Below, one piece after another: positions 63,358-64,000 of a DNA stretch of 64,000 nt. The translations under genes were made by a program, and so were the position numbers. Location of the stretch: NCBI RefSeq assembly GCF_018130765.1, contig NZ_JAFCJZ010000007.1:124001-188000 (forward strand), in the 5' to 3' direction. The stretch's first letter is position 1. The number at the start of each line of letters is the position of its first letter. The notes beneath the pieces were generated by a model. It saw nothing but the letters and a program-made list of their open reading frames with translations, was not told the DNA's origin and made no database searches. Origin of the DNA: Bradyrhizobium iriomotense. GTDB lineage: Bacteria; Pseudomonadota; Alphaproteobacteria; Rhizobiales; Xanthobacteraceae.

Positions 63358-63756
63358 CTACTCCGCCTTGGCCTCAATCGCGGCCATATCGTCGTCCGAG
63401 AGGCCGAAATGGTGGCCGATCTCGTGGATCAGGACGTGGCGGACGATATGGCCGAGGCTTTCGTCGTGCTCGGCCCAGTAATCCAGGATCGGCCGGCGGT
63501 AGAGCCAGACCATGTTGGGCAGCCGTGCCACGTCGCCGAGGCTTTGCTGAGGCAGGCCGACGCCCTGGAACAGGCCGAGCAGGTCGAACTCGCTCTCGCA
63601 TTCCATCTCGTCCAGGACCTCGTCGGTCGGGAAGTCGTCGACGCGGAGGATCACGCCCTCGCAGAGACGGCGAAACTCCGCGGGCAGGCGCTCGAACACG
63701 TCGTGAGCCATCGCTTCCATCTCGGCCAGCGAGGGCGCTTTCAATTCTGTCCACAT
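63358..63756 (-). CDS. Metallopeptidase family protein (minimal zincin, DUF1025-like)
   Basis: 132 aa from ATG 63756. The zincin motif HEIGHHFGLSDDDM (HExxH with a downstream Asp) lies near the C-terminus; LGLFQGVGLPQQ and ILDYWAEHDESLGHIVRHVLIHE match the small possible acetyltransferase/peptidase-like family. The N-terminal reading from further upstream is unlikely because no ribosome site is seen. Cytosolic, substrate unknown. Confidence 0.85.
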   Translation of the reverse strand: MWTELKAPSLAEMEAMAHDVFERLPAEFRRLCEGVILRVDDFPTDEVLDEMECESEFDLLGLFQGVGLPQQSLGDVARLPNMVWLYRRPILDYWAEHDESLGHIVRHVLIHEIGHHFGLSDDDMAAIEAKAE

Positions 63757-63892
63757 GAGACCGTCATAGCGCGGGTTCCGTGGCGATGCATCCCGCTTTA
63801 TAGGATCGGGCCAAGAAGGAGCGTTGACGCCGCGCGCGAAAACGAGGAGCGTACGGCGCATCAAGGGGTTGGCTCAGGTCAGTGGTGATGTG

Positions 63893-64000
63893 ATGCGGGC
63901 GGGAACAGCAGTACCGGTTCTACTGTGCATGGGGTTGTTTTCGGCTTTTTTTGTTGGCGCCCAGGCCAACGCCCAGGCGCAGATGACCGCTCCCGAGATC
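63893..64000 (+). CDS. Start of a secreted protein, cut by the window edge
   Basis: 36 codons to the edge. ATG 63893 begins MRAGTAVPVLLCMGLFSAFF followed by VGAQANAQAQ, a good Sec signal peptide with AXA cleavage sites; nothing further can be said. GTG 63890 is an alternative start. No promoter is assignable. Confidence 0.55.
   Translation, partial: MRAGTAVPVLLCMGLFSAFFVGAQANAQAQMTAPEI

Overview
The window is 64 kb of high-GC, densely packed chromosomal DNA from an alphaproteobacterium, most likely Bradyrhizobium or a close relative. The evidence is the codon usage, with long open antisense shadows; the sdhC-D-A-B, asd, leuB, leuD, argG and typA set; the IalB, TAXI, BacA/BclA-like and FkbM genes; and several families of long intergenic palindromes typical of that genus. 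I saw no insertion sequence, prophage, CRISPR array or rRNA. One tRNA gene, tRNA-Ala(CGC), is present. Assignments come from reading motifs by eye; no database search was run.

Layout. 0-5 kb: class I amidotransferase, enoyl-CoA hydratase, tRNA-Ala, YggT, DUF167, folD, ppa and an acetyltransferase. 5-10 kb: a translationally coupled four-gene cassette (hydrolase, DUF2269 membrane protein, SDR-DoxX fusion, DCC thiol oxidoreductase) facing an FAD amine oxidase. 10-15 kb: typA, then a minus-strand operon of a divergent Lgt-like membrane enzyme, a multi-cluster radical SAM protein resembling tetraether lipid synthase, and two small paralogous membrane proteins, closed by a clear terminator. 15-24 kb: Crp-like regulator divergent from a single-domain response regulator, PhoD phosphatase, two TAXI-type binding proteins without TRAP permease genes, phhB and ykvA. 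24-31 kb: quinone oxidoreductase, SDR, IalB, rlmN, a membrane protein, a low-GC orphan gene, PAP2 phosphatase, argG. 31-40 kb: proline-rich OmpA protein, VOC protein, FkbM methyltransferase, BacA/BclA-like ABC exporter, hybrid histidine kinase. 40-44 kb: succinate dehydrogenase operon. 44-54 kb: LysR, TauE, malonyl-CoA synthetase, SDR, fasciclin protein, cytochrome b561 with a Tat-type molybdenum enzyme, MFS transporter, leuB. 54-64 kb: asd, beta-carbonic anhydrase, CitE-like lyase, a second Crp-like regulator, a DUF6455 protein with a decayed tandem copy, DXD glycosyltransferase, leuD, a flavin/PLP-oxidase-fold protein divergent from an MmyB-type regulator, a metallopeptidase, and the start of a secreted protein.

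Most genes are housekeeping or central metabolism (folate C1, pyrophosphate, leucine, arginine and aspartate-family synthesis, TCA cycle/respiration). The strongest candidate for an undescribed system is the 12.1-14.8 kb operon: a Tes-like radical SAM enzyme translationally overlapped with an Lgt paralog whose signature positions are altered suggests membrane-lipid or lipoprotein acyl-chain chemistry. Secondary points are the duplicated ykvA tail on both sides of the TAXI/Sel1 pair, the compositionally foreign gene at 28.6 kb, and the many palindromic elements, two of which supply the stop codons of neighbouring genes and one of which sits inside the sdh operon.
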